DNA of 59,169 nt from UBA1081 sp964454355. GTDB taxonomy: Bacteria; Bacillota; Clostridia; Oscillospirales; Acutalibacteraceae. Numbering within the stretch: position 1 is the stretch's first letter; the number at the start of each line of letters is the position of its first letter. Location of the stretch: the NCBI GenBank assembly GCA_964454355.1, contig CAYVTA010000004.1, positions 1 to 59,169 of the forward strand, read 5' to 3'. This document shows positions 23,558-32,824 of this stretch, one piece after another. The position numbers and the translations under genes were made by a program. The notes below the pieces were generated by a model, which saw only the letters and a list, made by a program, of their open reading frames with translations, was not told where the DNA came from and did not search any database.

Positions 23558-24853
23558 ATGGCTTCATATTATCAGCCGGAGATTGAGTGTGCTTCACGGG
23601 AAGAAATAATAGCAATTCAGAACGAGCGTCTTGTAAAACAGGTGAAACGTGTATATGAGAATGTAAAGTATTACCGTGATTTGATGGATGAAAAAGGTGT
23701 TACTCCTGATGACATAAAATCCATTGATGATTTGCATAAACTCCCATTTCTTACAAAAACGGATCTTCGTGATGCTTATCCTTACGGTTTGTTGGGATGT
23801 GATCTTAGTAAATGTGTAAGAATACAGTCAACCAGCGGCACTACCGGCAGACGTGTTGTTGCTTTTTACACACAGGAGGATATAGATCTTTGGGAAGACT
23901 GTTGTGCGAGAGCAATAGTGGCAGCCGGCGGCACAAATGAAGATGTTTGCCATGTTGCATATGGTTACGGATTGTTTACAGGTGGTCCCGGACTTAACGG
24001 CGGTTCCCACAAAGTAGGCTGTCTGACGCTTCCGATGTCTTCTGGTAACACTGAAAGACAGATTCAATTTATGCAGGATCTTCGTTCAACAATTTTATGC
24101 TGTACACCTTCATACGCAGCTTATATCGGTGAGACACTCAAAGAGATGGGACTTACCCCTGATGATATAGACCTTAAGGCAGGTATTTTCGGTGCAGAGC
24201 CTTGGACCGAAGAAATGCGCCGTGATATAGAAAAATCGTTGGGCATTAAAGCTTATGACATTTATGGCCTTACAGAGACAAGCGGCCCCGGTGTATCCTT
24301 TGAGTGCTGTGAACAGGGCGGAATGCATATAAATGAAGATCATTTCATTCCTGAAATTATTGATCCCGATACCGGAGAGGTTCTTCCTGAAGAGACAAAG
24401 GGTGAGCTTGTGTTTACAAGCATATCAAAGGAAGCATTCCCGCTTATAAGATACAGAACAAGGGATATTTGTGTGTTATCTCGCAAAAAATGCTCCTGTG
24501 GCAGAACTCTTATTCGCATGAGTAAGCCTATGGGCAGAAGCGATGATATGCTCATTATTCGTGGTGTAAATGTGTTTCCTTCACAGATAGAAACAGTACT
24601 TCTCAAAGATGGTTATCCGCCAAACTACATAATTGAGGTTGACCGTGTAAATAACAGTGATACGCTTGATGTTTTTGTTGAACTTAATGACGGACAAGAG
24701 TGTGATGTTACAGCTGCAGAAAAAGCTCTTGCCTCATCTATTACAAAAATGTTAGGAATCAAGCCTGCAGTTCATCTTGTTGCCCCGAAGACCATTACAA
24801 GAAGTGAAGGTAAGGCTGTTCGTGTTATTGATAAACGTAAGCTTCACGATTAA
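23558..24853 (+). CDS. Phenylacetate-CoA ligase family protein
   Basis: A 431-residue adenylate-forming enzyme of the PaaK family, which activates aryl acids with ATP and CoA. The phosphate loop STSGTTGRRVVAFY lies near residue 90, YGLTETSGPGVSFEC follows, the RTRDI hinge is present, and the C-terminal domain has RGVNVFPSQIETVL and a terminal catalytic Lys region (RSEGKAVRVIDKRK). ATG at 23558 has AAGGG ten bases upstream; the frame from 23540 has no site. In gut anaerobes these ligases often work with indolepyruvate oxidoreductase (IorAB) in aromatic acid metabolism, but no partner gene lies beside it. A strong promoter and a terminator make it a single-gene unit. Confidence 0.93.
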   Translation: MASYYQPEIECASREEIIAIQNERLVKQVKRVYENVKYYRDLMDEKGVTPDDIKSIDDLHKLPFLTKTDLRDAYPYGLLGCDLSKCVRIQSTSGTTGRRVVAFYTQEDIDLWEDCCARAIVAAGGTNEDVCHVAYGYGLFTGGPGLNGGSHKVGCLTLPMSSGNTERQIQFMQDLRSTILCCTPSYAAYIGETLKEMGLTPDDIDLKAGIFGAEPWTEEMRRDIEKSLGIKAYDIYGLTETSGPGVSFECCEQGGMHINEDHFIPEIIDPDTGEVLPEETKGELVFTSISKEAFPLIRYRTRDICVLSRKKCSCGRTLIRMSKPMGRSDDMLIIRGVNVFPSQIETVLLKDGYPPNYIIEVDRVNNSDTLDVFVELNDGQECDVTAAEKALASSITKMLGIKPAVHLVAPKTITRSEGKAVRVIDKRKLHD

Positions 24854-24872
24854 TTTTAATGTAAAATATTAG

Positions 24873-24903
24873 AGCCTCTGTATGGAAAAACCATGCAGAG
24901 GCT
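24873..24903. terminator. Terminator between phenylacetate-CoA ligase and XRE genes
   Basis: AGCCTCTG-T-ATGG pairs with CCAT-G-CAGAGGCT around AAAAA, a 13-bp stem with one wobble, then TGTTGCTTTTT. It lies between convergent genes and may serve both. Confidence 0.75.
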
Positions 24904-24931
24904 TGTTGCTTTTTACAATACTTTATGCTGA

Positions 24932-25375
24932 TCAATCTTCAATTGATTTGAAGAAATCCGATATTTCATTTTTTGTGGGAATATTATCCGCACTTATAAT
25001 CGGATTGTTTTTTGCCGCTTCGATTTTTGCATTTTTTTCAGCAATAGCAATTGCTTCACTTTCAGATTTACAACGTATGTATTCCATTTCAAGAACTGTT
25101 GTAACGGTGTGGATTCCCTTGTCATCAAGTTTTGACAGCTTTTCAAGAATAGTTCTTGTTGAGTCCGATACAACAACAGGGTAGATACCGTCTACAAGCT
25201 TAATGTCAAGAGCCTTACACATTTTACATACTGTAGTAAATGCGGTTCCGCCAATGCCGTTTTTGATTGCACTTACAATTGTTGTCTGCGGAATACCAAG
25301 TTCTTCGGAAAATCGTCTTGTGCTTGAATATTTCAGCTTGATATTCTTTTTAATAAGCTGAGTTAATTCATCCAT
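24932..25375 (-). CDS. XRE-type helix-turn-helix regulator
   Basis: A 147-residue protein with an N-terminal Cro/C1-type helix-turn-helix (residues 5-60, SSTRRFSEELGIPQTTIVSA) followed by a helical region rich in Ala, Glu and Lys (EAIAIAEKNAKIEAA) that may form a coiled coil. The middle segment, PVVVSDSTRTILEKLSKLDD, has no family I recognise. GAGGAATAATA precedes the ATG. It follows the GH38 gene after 32 bases on the same strand, so it is probably co-transcribed and may control mannosidase expression; that link is inference. Confidence 0.82.
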   Translation of the reverse strand: MDELTQLIKKNIKLKYSSTRRFSEELGIPQTTIVSAIKNGIGGTAFTTVCKMCKALDIKLVDGIYPVVVSDSTRTILEKLSKLDDKGIHTVTTVLEMEYIRCKSESEAIAIAEKNAKIEAAKNNPIISADNIPTKNEISDFFKSIED

Positions 25376-25407
25376 TATTATTCCTCCCCAATACTTTAAA
25401 ATTATAT

Positions 25408-28350
25408 TTAATGGATTCCAAAAGCAAGTGTTATGATTTCAAACGGTGAGTAGGAGTAAGATGTAGCTTTATAAAGCTCATTTTCGGTCATATCTGTAAC
25501 AATAAATTCACCTATATCGGATAATGTTCCTCGCTTACCGTTTTGCTCTGAAAGACGGCATATGATTTTGTTGCCGTCTTCTGACAGTTTGAGTGATTGA
25601 AGATAGAGCTCTCCAAAATTTACATTCATATTTAAATCGGTCTTAACAAGCGGTACGTTATATTCAAACGCCGTTTTGTTGATATTTGCAGATATAAAGT
25701 CACCACTGTGCGGTACAATAAGATATGTAAATTCATGGTGACCGATATCTGATGTTTGGTCAGGTCTTTCCGTAGCCCTCAGAAGTGAAAGAGAAACACT
25801 GTCAGGTTCAACGCCAATACCATATTTACCGTTATTGATAACCGCTATGCCTGCATCTGTTTCACCGATATCAAACCATTTATGGTGACATACTTCAAAT
25901 TTTGCCTGTTGCCACGTAGTGTTTTTATTCATTTCACGCTTTATGAAGCCTGCAGAAGTATCACATATTACCTCACGAGTAAGAATATCAGGAGAAAATT
26001 CAACTTTAGCAAGACGGTGTTTTTCGTTCCAATCAACAGCATTTTCAACCTCAATGGCTTTTGATTCTCTGAAAAGCCTGATAATCATTTTCCACTGACT
26101 GTTTTTTGTTGATATTATGGTTGTAAATTCTGCAACATCACCGTTGATGAAAGATAAATGAAGTTTATCTTCAACATTAAGTTTTTCTTCTTTTTCTTTG
26201 TAGTTAGGTAAGATATCCCAAGCATCGTATACACCGGGATAATCATAATATAAATGCAATTTATTGAAATTACCTTTAATCCACTCTCTTTTTAAATGTT
26301 TATCGTAAATTTTACAAATGCTGCCGTCTTCATTGAACTTGATTGAATAAAGCGGTGTCTCAACAGTTTCAGCTACAGTAAGCCAATTAGTATCATCGTT
26401 GCCTGATGGAGTAATATGAGCAGATGAGAGAGAATCTATATTGGGAATGGTATAAAAACCTTTTTTACCAAGTCTTCTGACATCACCGTTAGCATTTTCA
26501 ATAAATGTCAAAGAGTTTCTTCTGAAGTTGAGAGAATTAAAATATTTTTCAGAATTTTCATTAAGAATCTCATCAAGCATAGAATTTATTTCAACATAAT
26601 CATTTAACGCATCTCTGCAAACAGGTGTAATATGGCTACCCGTAAGAATATCATGGAATTGGTTGATAAGCAACTTTTTGTAGCAATTACGAAGTTTTTC
26701 AGCAGGATATTCTTCATTTTTAAGCATTCTGAGAACAGAAACAATTTCTGCATTTCTGAATTTATACTCAAGGTCTCTGTTCCATTTTTTTATGTCAGAT
26801 TTGGTTGTAAATGTACCTCTGTGCATTTCAAGATATAATTCGCCATCCCATATAGGAAGCTTTTTTGTTTCATTAAAATTATCTTCAAGATATTCCTTAG
26901 CTGTAATGTGCCGTGTTTCCGGCATAACGGAAAGCTTGTCAAAACGGTGCATGAGCTCGATCATTTCTTCTGTGACACCGCTGCCACCGTCGCCGTAGCC
27001 GAACATCTGCAACGTTACAGTGTCTGTATTTTTATCCTGAAAGGCATCCCAGTTTTTCTGTATTTGATCTGGCATATTCCAAGAAATAAAATGCGTAGGT
27101 GGAACACAGGCATATATTTCGGAGCCGTCGATACCTTTCCAAATAAAGTTATTATGCGGAAATCTGTTTGTGTCGTTCCATGTTGACATTTTATTAGAAA
27201 CAAAATATTTTACGCCGGATTTTTTTAAAATCTGGGGAAGTATCCAGCTGTTGCCGAAAACGTCAGGAAGCCAACAAGTGTCAACTTCTATGCCGAATTT
27301 TTCTCTGTAATAGGTCTGACCGTAAAGACACTGTCTTATAAGGCTTTCTGCTGAGGGCACGTTGCAATCCGGTTCAACATACATAATACCAACAGGTTCA
27401 AAAGAACCTTTTTTAATTTTTTCTTTCAGTTCTTCAAAGACTTCGGGATAGTATTTTTCAACCGTCTCATATGTATATGCCTGAGTATGAGCATATTTGA
27501 AATCGGGATATTTATCCATAAGACGCATCTGAATAAGCACTGTTCTGAGATTTTTTTGAACAGCGTGAATTCTGCGCCAATAGTATGCAATATCAAGATG
27601 TGAATGTGCTATAAGAGCTACCTTTCCGTTGCCCTTATAACGCTTATCTGAAAAAATATGTTTATCAATGTATTCTGAAGCAAGACTCACGGCTTCATCG
27701 GTAATGTTGTCAAAATCTATGTAGTTAAGTGCCTTATCTAACTCAATATTGATATGCTCTCTTAAATCCTCATTAAAACAATCACTTTTAGCTACATTTA
27801 AAAGAAGCTCTATGTCATAGACCAGTGATTGAATTTCATCGTTTACTATAGCTAAATAACCGCCCTCAAATATCTGACGGCAACCTCTTACGGAAAGTGA
27901 TTCGGGATTTCTTTCGTCGTCCGGCTTTGACCTATTATACGATACAATATCAATATGAACTTTATTTGAACTAATAAAAGGTGTTATGATTATATTTTCT
28001 CTGTTTGGATCAATACCGCCTGCGTAGTTTCCGTTGATTTTAACTATCATTTCTGCCGCAGTTTTAAGGGCAAATCGTATTTCTTTGCCTGAATATTTTT
28101 CGGGAATGTCGGCATCTGCTTCAATAAAGGCGGTTCCGTCGGGTGAAAAGTACATATCACCTTTTTTAAGCTCACGAGGTTCATTATCGTAAAAGTCAAA
28201 CTGCATTTCAGCAGTCTGACGTGCTTCTCTGATCTTAAATGTTGTTATTTCCGTTTTGTCTTCATAAATATGTCTTTTTAGCCATCCAAAGCGAAGATCT
28301 GTGTATTCTTCGGGACGCATACTACGTCTTACAACTTCAATGTGAGCCAT
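25408..28350 (-). CDS. Alpha-mannosidase, glycoside hydrolase family 38
   Basis: A 980-residue cytosolic alpha-mannosidase. An N-terminal beta domain (1-235) precedes the GH38 catalytic domain, with zinc ligands H249, H251 and D253 in AHSHLDIAYYW and the nucleophile D363 in WLPDVFGNSWI. The three-helix middle domain contains NQFHDILTGSH, with a further zinc His, and C-terminal beta domains complete it. No signal peptide is present. Length fits bacterial GH38 enzymes that trim N-glycan or fungal mannan fragments. AGGAGG precedes the ATG. It lies 12 bases after a NifU-like gene and before an XRE regulator gene. Confidence 0.95.
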   Translation of the reverse strand: MAHIEVVRRSMRPEEYTDLRFGWLKRHIYEDKTEITTFKIREARQTAEMQFDFYDNEPRELKKGDMYFSPDGTAFIEADADIPEKYSGKEIRFALKTAAEMIVKINGNYAGGIDPNRENIIITPFISSNKVHIDIVSYNRSKPDDERNPESLSVRGCRQIFEGGYLAIVNDEIQSLVYDIELLLNVAKSDCFNEDLREHINIELDKALNYIDFDNITDEAVSLASEYIDKHIFSDKRYKGNGKVALIAHSHLDIAYYWRRIHAVQKNLRTVLIQMRLMDKYPDFKYAHTQAYTYETVEKYYPEVFEELKEKIKKGSFEPVGIMYVEPDCNVPSAESLIRQCLYGQTYYREKFGIEVDTCWLPDVFGNSWILPQILKKSGVKYFVSNKMSTWNDTNRFPHNNFIWKGIDGSEIYACVPPTHFISWNMPDQIQKNWDAFQDKNTDTVTLQMFGYGDGGSGVTEEMIELMHRFDKLSVMPETRHITAKEYLEDNFNETKKLPIWDGELYLEMHRGTFTTKSDIKKWNRDLEYKFRNAEIVSVLRMLKNEEYPAEKLRNCYKKLLINQFHDILTGSHITPVCRDALNDYVEINSMLDEILNENSEKYFNSLNFRRNSLTFIENANGDVRRLGKKGFYTIPNIDSLSSAHITPSGNDDTNWLTVAETVETPLYSIKFNEDGSICKIYDKHLKREWIKGNFNKLHLYYDYPGVYDAWDILPNYKEKEEKLNVEDKLHLSFINGDVAEFTTIISTKNSQWKMIIRLFRESKAIEVENAVDWNEKHRLAKVEFSPDILTREVICDTSAGFIKREMNKNTTWQQAKFEVCHHKWFDIGETDAGIAVINNGKYGIGVEPDSVSLSLLRATERPDQTSDIGHHEFTYLIVPHSGDFISANINKTAFEYNVPLVKTDLNMNVNFGELYLQSLKLSEDGNKIICRLSEQNGKRGTLSDIGEFIVTDMTENELYKATSYSYSPFEIITLAFGIH

Positions 28351-28362
28351 ATCAATTCCTCC

Positions 28363-28596
28363 TTATGTATCCCAGAAAAAGGGCTTGCATCTTACAGCAC
28401 TTATTTTTACTTTTTTGCCGAGGTCAGTCTCAATTTGTTCTTCTATCCAATGAATGCATCTGTCAAGAATAAGGCATTTTGAGCATTCACCTTTCATTAT
28501 AACGGTAACGATATCACCGTTGCTGCTGTCATAAAGTATTTCTCCGCCATCGCCCTGAATTTTTGGTCTGATTATTTCGTTTATATATTTTTCCAT
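28363..28596 (-). CDS. Small NifU C-terminal-domain-like protein
   Basis: A 77-residue protein resembling the Nfu/NifU C-terminal iron-sulfur scaffold: IIRPKIQGDGGEI is followed by a strand and GECSKC with the CxxC cluster ligands, then an amphipathic helix. The extra Cys in DRCIHW and the C-terminal CKPFFW are unusual for the family. ATG at 28596 has GAGGTG upstream; the frame from 28614 starts within that site. It is the first gene of the operon with the GH38 mannosidase, an unexpected pairing. Confidence 0.75.
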   Translation of the reverse strand: MEKYINEIIRPKIQGDGGEILYDSSNGDIVTVIMKGECSKCLILDRCIHWIEEQIETDLGKKVKISAVRCKPFFWDT

Positions 28597-28666
28597 TTTT
28601 AAACACCTCATCAATTATGATTTTAATGATTTATTGCACTGATGTCAATATTAAATTCAAATTAAG

Positions 28667-28695
28667 TCATAATATCGGACAAGACAGCATAGCTT
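28667..28695 (+). promoter_or_regulatory. Sigma-E-like promoter of the spoIIIA operon
   Basis: TCATAAT (28667-28673) matches the sigma-E -35 (KMATATT) at six of seven places. A 14-base spacer is followed by CATAGCTT (28688-28695), similar to the -10 CATACAnT. spoIIIA is a known mother-cell sigma-E operon. Confidence 0.5.
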
Positions 28696-28714
28696 TTGAT
28701 AGGAAGTGATTTTA

Positions 28715-29713
28715 ATGAATAAGGAATTTGACAATGCAATCACAGTATTGCCGAAAAAACTTAAGGAAATTTTATTTAATATTCCTGAACACATCAAAGA
28801 ACAGACGTTTGAAATCAGATTAAGGGCTGATAAGCCTCTGATACTTTACGGAGTGTTCGGAACAGTTTTTGTCAGTGCAAACACAATGATATCCGGAATT
28901 GACTGCAAAAATGCAGTATTGATTTCAAATGAAGATGTACATAAAACAATTTTGTCCATTTGCGGTTATTCATTATATTCACATCAGAATGACCTTGCAA
29001 ACGGATTTATAACTTTTGGAAACGGCAACAGAGCCGGTGTTTGTGGTACTGCTGTAATTAAAGATCAGGAAATATCAGCGGTGAGTAATATTACTTCTGT
29101 GAACATAAGAATTGCTCGTAATTATCCTGATTGTGCAGAGGCACTTTTAAGTTTTCTTGATAATAGCTTTAAAGGTCTTATTGTTGCGGGGCCGCCTTGC
29201 TCCGGAAAAACAACACTTCTAAAAAGTATCTCATACAAGCTTTCATCTGAATACAAATACGGCTTTAGAAAATGTGTTTTGATTGATGAAAGGTATGAAA
29301 TGGGGATTACAAACGGAATAAATCTTGATGTTTTAAGCGGATATCCAAAAAGTGCAGGTATAAACCATGCGATCAGAGTTCTTTCACCGGAAATTGTTGT
29401 ATGTGATGAAATTACAACTTTGAACGAAGCTGAAAACATCATAAAAGGTATGGATTCCGGAGTAAAATTTATCGTAAGTATCCATGCACAAAATGAAGCT
29501 GAATTATTAAGAAGGGAAGTTGCAAGAAAACTGCTGAATTCAGGGTGTTTTGATTGTGCTGTTATATTAAATGAGAAGCCTTTTCCTTGCACTATAGACA
29601 GAATTTTGACCGGAAAGGAGCTTATAAGTGAAAATTGTAGGTATAACACTGATTTTGATAAGCACATTCACTACAGCATTTCTGGCTGTGAGAAAAGAGC
29701 TGCTTCATTGTAA
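28715..29713 (+). CDS. spoIIIAA: Stage III sporulation protein AA (ATPase)
   Basis: A 332-residue secretion-type ATPase of the mother-cell side of the SpoIIIA-SpoIIQ channel, required for late sigma-G activity in the forespore. It carries the Walker A GPPCSGKTTLL (about 157-167), Walker B VVCDEITT and the VSIHAQNEAELL His box, as in VirB11-like ATPases. The ATG at 28715 has AGGAAG upstream; GTG at 28706 is a less likely start. It overlaps spoIIIAB by 86 bases. It is first in a complete eight-gene operon. Confidence 0.95.
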   Translation: MNKEFDNAITVLPKKLKEILFNIPEHIKEQTFEIRLRADKPLILYGVFGTVFVSANTMISGIDCKNAVLISNEDVHKTILSICGYSLYSHQNDLANGFITFGNGNRAGVCGTAVIKDQEISAVSNITSVNIRIARNYPDCAEALLSFLDNSFKGLIVAGPPCSGKTTLLKSISYKLSSEYKYGFRKCVLIDERYEMGITNGINLDVLSGYPKSAGINHAIRVLSPEIVVCDEITTLNEAENIIKGMDSGVKFIVSIHAQNEAELLRREVARKLLNSGCFDCAVILNEKPFPCTIDRILTGKELISENCRYNTDFDKHIHYSISGCEKRAASL

Positions 29714-30113
29714 ACATTTAACTGAAACTATACAATATCTTGAGCATATTAAACTACAGGCAGAGTATTATTCAGATTCATTTTTTTCTATTATACAAAG
29801 AATTGACACGAATGATATCTCATTAAGTTTTTCTAAAATTGTGAGTTCCGGTGTCACTCCTCTGACAGCTTGGGAAATAGCTGTTAACGATACTAAACTC
29901 ATACTTTCTGCAGAAGAAAAACAAATTATTATAAACTTTGGAAATAATATTTGTTCTTCGTCGGTTGAAAATTTAAGTAATGTTGCAACGGGACATATTT
30001 CCGAACTTATAAAAAGAAGGGAACAACTAGTCAATGAAAGGGAGAAAAAAACGAAGCTTTCATCTGCTTTAACATTATCGATAGGTCTGATAATTGTTCT
30101 GATTTTAATTTAA
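29628..30113 (+). CDS. spoIIIAB: Stage III sporulation protein AB
   Basis: A 161-residue membrane protein with an N-terminal hydrophobic segment (ILISTFTTAFLAV), a helical middle, and a C-terminal segment (LTLSIGLIIVLILI), the layout of SpoIIIAB, a GspF-like component of the channel. It starts with GTG at 29628, with AAAGGAG eight bases upstream, inside the end of spoIIIAA. Other starts downstream lack such a site. Confidence 0.9.
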   Translation: MKIVGITLILISTFTTAFLAVRKELLHCKHLTETIQYLEHIKLQAEYYSDSFFSIIQRIDTNDISLSFSKIVSSGVTPLTAWEIAVNDTKLILSAEEKQIIINFGNNICSSSVENLSNVATGHISELIKRREQLVNEREKKTKLSSALTLSIGLIIVLILI

Positions 30114-30124
30114 CGGAGGATGAA

Positions 30125-30319
30125 ATGGAAGTTGATATTCTGTTTAAAATAGCAGCAATCGGAATAATTGTTGCTATTCTCAATCAGGTGCTTGCACGCT
30201 CCGGTCGAGATGAATACACAATGGTTACAACTCTTGCAGGACTTATTATAGTTCTGATGATGCTGATACCCAGTCTGAAGGACCTTTTTGATTATGTGAA
30301 GGCTGTGTTTGATTTATGA
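30125..30319 (+). CDS. spoIIIAC: Stage III sporulation protein AC
   Basis: A 64-residue protein made mostly of two membrane segments (KIAAIGIIVAILNQVLA and TTLAGLIIVLMMLIP), matching the small SpoIIIAC. CGGAGGATGAA precedes the ATG. Its stop overlaps spoIIIAD by four bases. Confidence 0.94.
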   Translation: MEVDILFKIAAIGIIVAILNQVLARSGRDEYTMVTTLAGLIIVLMMLIPSLKDLFDYVKAVFDL

Positions 30320-30699
30320 CTGTAATAACCGGTATAGCAGTGATCTCATCCGTATTGTATCTTGTTGTAAAAAAATACAGTCCTGAGTATTCTCTGCTGG
30401 TTGAAATTGCAAGCATAATTCTCATTTTATGGTTTGCATACCCATATATTTGCGATATTATCGACTTTTATTCAGATTTTTCTTCCTTAACCGGAGTGGC
30501 TGACGATTGGCTCAAAATACTATTAAAATCTGTAGGTGTTGCATTGCTTACTCAATTTTCGGCAGATGTATGCAGAGATTCAGGTGAGAATGCAATGGCA
30601 GCTAAGATTGAATTTGCTGGAAAAACTGTATTGATCGCATTATCTTTACCGATGGCTCAAGCCCTTCTTGAATTTGCTGTAGGACTGATAAAAGAATGA
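30316..30699 (+). CDS. spoIIIAD: Stage III sporulation protein AD
   Basis: A 127-residue polytopic membrane protein with four hydrophobic stretches and the SpoIIIAD motif LLTQFSADVCRDSGENAMA near residue 80. It overlaps spoIIIAC and spoIIIAE by four bases at each end (ATGA), so the set is translationally coupled. Confidence 0.94.
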   Translation: MTVITGIAVISSVLYLVVKKYSPEYSLLVEIASIILILWFAYPYICDIIDFYSDFSSLTGVADDWLKILLKSVGVALLTQFSADVCRDSGENAMAAKIEFAGKTVLIALSLPMAQALLEFAVGLIKE

Positions 30700-31799
30700 A
30701 AAAAATTTGTGTCTTAATATTCGTATGTATGTCTGCTTTTTTATTTTTGTTTACAGTACAAGCAAAAGATGATTATTACTCCAATGCAGTTAATGATGTG
30801 CTTGAAGAAGCAGATGAGACAACGAAATCTTTACTTGATAAACTTAACCTTAAGGAATTTACAACGGAGGAAATAAGAAATATATCTTTTCATGACATTG
30901 CAGATTTATTGTTGAGTATATTTAAGGGAAGTTTAAAAAAGCCGTTGACCTGTCTTGCCGTACTTACAGGAATAGCGGTAATTTGTTCTGTTGCAGCCTG
31001 CTACATAGAAAACAAGACTATTTTGCAATACTTTGAAATAATATCAGTAATATTCGTTATATTAATTACTTTTTCTGATATTGCTGACTGCATAAACAGA
31101 ACTGTAACATCACTTGAGTCGGTAGGAACTCTTATGAAAATTCTTATACCTGCAATTGCTGCAATAGCAGCATTTTCAGGTACTCCTGCACTTGCCGCAA
31201 GTTACAATGCCATCACTGTTTATGCTGCTGAAATAATAACAGCTTTGTGTTCCGATTTTCTAACGCCTTTACTGCTTATTTTTTCAGCATTATCTATGTG
31301 TCTTGTTTTAAATCAAACATTAAATGGTGAACCGATTCTTTCGATGATAAAAAAAGGTATCAATTTTTTGCTGGGATTCTGCTCAACAATGTATACAGGA
31401 GTTACTGCAGTTAAAAATGTTCTTTCAGCAGGAACGGATAAAGTATCGGTTAAGGGTGTTCAATTTATTTTGGGTTCGTCTGTTCCTGTTGTGGGCGGAA
31501 CTTTGAGTGAAGGTTTGTCTGCAATTATCGCTTCCGTTGGTTTGATGAAAAATTCTTTGAGTGTTTTCGGAATTATATTGATAATTATCATTATTCTACC
31601 GTCTGTTTGCGAATTGATACTATGGTCTGGCTGCCTTTCTGTAGCTTCATACATATGTGAAATGTTTGCTCAGCACAAAGCTGCATCTGTAATAACGTCT
31701 ATAAAGTTTGTCATCTCAATATTGTTGTCTGTTCTGCTATTCTGTGCTTACATCTTTATTGTGTCTACAGGAATGGTTATTCTGATGGGGAATAAATAG
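30696..31799 (+). CDS. spoIIIAE: Stage III sporulation protein AE
   Basis: A 367-residue protein with a cleavable or anchoring N-terminal segment (ICVLIFVCMSAFLFLF), a polar region and about seven further membrane segments. Family landmarks are IPAIAAIAAFSG, KGVQFILGSSVPVVGG and ILWSGCLSVASY. It is the polytopic core of the SpoIIIA machine in the outer forespore membrane. Confidence 0.94.
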   Translation: MKKICVLIFVCMSAFLFLFTVQAKDDYYSNAVNDVLEEADETTKSLLDKLNLKEFTTEEIRNISFHDIADLLLSIFKGSLKKPLTCLAVLTGIAVICSVAACYIENKTILQYFEIISVIFVILITFSDIADCINRTVTSLESVGTLMKILIPAIAAIAAFSGTPALAASYNAITVYAAEIITALCSDFLTPLLLIFSALSMCLVLNQTLNGEPILSMIKKGINFLLGFCSTMYTGVTAVKNVLSAGTDKVSVKGVQFILGSSVPVVGGTLSEGLSAIIASVGLMKNSLSVFGIILIIIIILPSVCELILWSGCLSVASYICEMFAQHKAASVITSIKFVISILLSVLLFCAYIFIVSTGMVILMGNK

Positions 31800-31811
31800 G
31801 AGAGAATTGTA

Positions 31812-32279
31812 ATGGAAACTTTAAGACAGTGGGTAATATTGCTCTGTACGGCAGCAGTTACGTCAGGGATACTTACATTTATAATTCCTGACGGAAAAAT
31901 TCGAAAAAGCACAAATATTGTTTTTTATCTCTTTATGTTGACAGTACTTATAAGTATTTTCAGCAGTGATAAATTATTCGACATAAATTTTGACATTCCC
32001 GATGATAATATCAATCTATATGAATATGATTTTGACTCATTTGTTCAACAAAATGCAAATGATATAGTAATAAGTGAAATTGAAGAAGTACTGTATGGCA
32101 TATGCAGTGAAGAATTTTCAGTTAACGTAACATGGGAAAGAAATGAAAATGTTTATACTCTGCAAAAAACGGAAATAACGGTTTCACCTGCTGATTTTGA
32201 TAGTATTGGTACTATTAAATCCAAAGTTGGCTCGCTTACAGGCGTTATACCGGAGGTTGTTTTAAAGAATGAAAATTAA
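31812..32279 (+). CDS. spoIIIAF: Stage III sporulation protein AF
   Basis: A 155-residue protein with two N-terminal membrane segments (ILLCTAAVTSGILTFIIP and IVFYLFMLTVLISIF) and a soluble ring-building-motif domain at the C-terminus. AGGAGA precedes the ATG. It overlaps spoIIIAG by 11 bases. Confidence 0.9.
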   Translation: METLRQWVILLCTAAVTSGILTFIIPDGKIRKSTNIVFYLFMLTVLISIFSSDKLFDINFDIPDDNINLYEYDFDSFVQQNANDIVISEIEEVLYGICSEEFSVNVTWERNENVYTLQKTEITVSPADFDSIGTIKSKVGSLTGVIPEVVLKNEN

Positions 32280-32805
32280 TGAACTGCTTGAAAAACTAAA
32301 AATTGATAAAAAATCCGCTATAGTGCTGTTGATTGGAATTTTCGGTATTTTTTTATTGGGAATAAGTACTTTTTTCTCAAATGAAAACATAAATACTAAT
32401 GAGGACAAAGTAGAGACCGAGGTTACTACTTCCATAAGCAGTGAAATGATTGAATCGAAATTGGAAGAACGTCTTGAAGATACGATTTCTCAGTTAAGCG
32501 GCGTCGGAAGCGTTACAGTAATGGTAAGTGTTGCTTCAGCAGGAGAATACGTATATGCTCAAAACACAAAAAACGAAAAAGATTCTGACAAATATGCTTC
32601 TGACAGCGAAATCATTATTTATGAGGATGAAAATGGTGAGACGGCATTGGTGGTTAGTATTAAGTGTCCTGAAATATTAGGTGTTGCCGTGATTTGTGAT
32701 GGTGGTTCAAGCTCTGTCATTAAATCTGAAATTACACAACTTGTAACAAGCCTTTTCGGAATAGGCTCCGACAGGGTTTATGTAGGCTCAAAAGCCTCAA
32801 AATGA
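32269..32805 (+). CDS. spoIIIAG: Stage III sporulation protein AG
   Basis: A 178-residue single-pass protein with a membrane segment (AIVLLIGIFGIFLLGIS, about residues 19-35) and a ring-forming domain with LSGVGSVTVMVSV and ISCPEILG-like CPEILGVAVICDGG. In the channel it forms a large ring in the intermembrane space. The start lies within the end of spoIIIAF. Confidence 0.93.
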   Translation: MKINELLEKLKIDKKSAIVLLIGIFGIFLLGISTFFSNENINTNEDKVETEVTTSISSEMIESKLEERLEDTISQLSGVGSVTVMVSVASAGEYVYAQNTKNEKDSDKYASDSEIIIYEDENGETALVVSIKCPEILGVAVICDGGSSSVIKSEITQLVTSLFGIGSDRVYVGSKASK

Positions 32806-32824
32806 TACATAAGGAGAAATTAGA

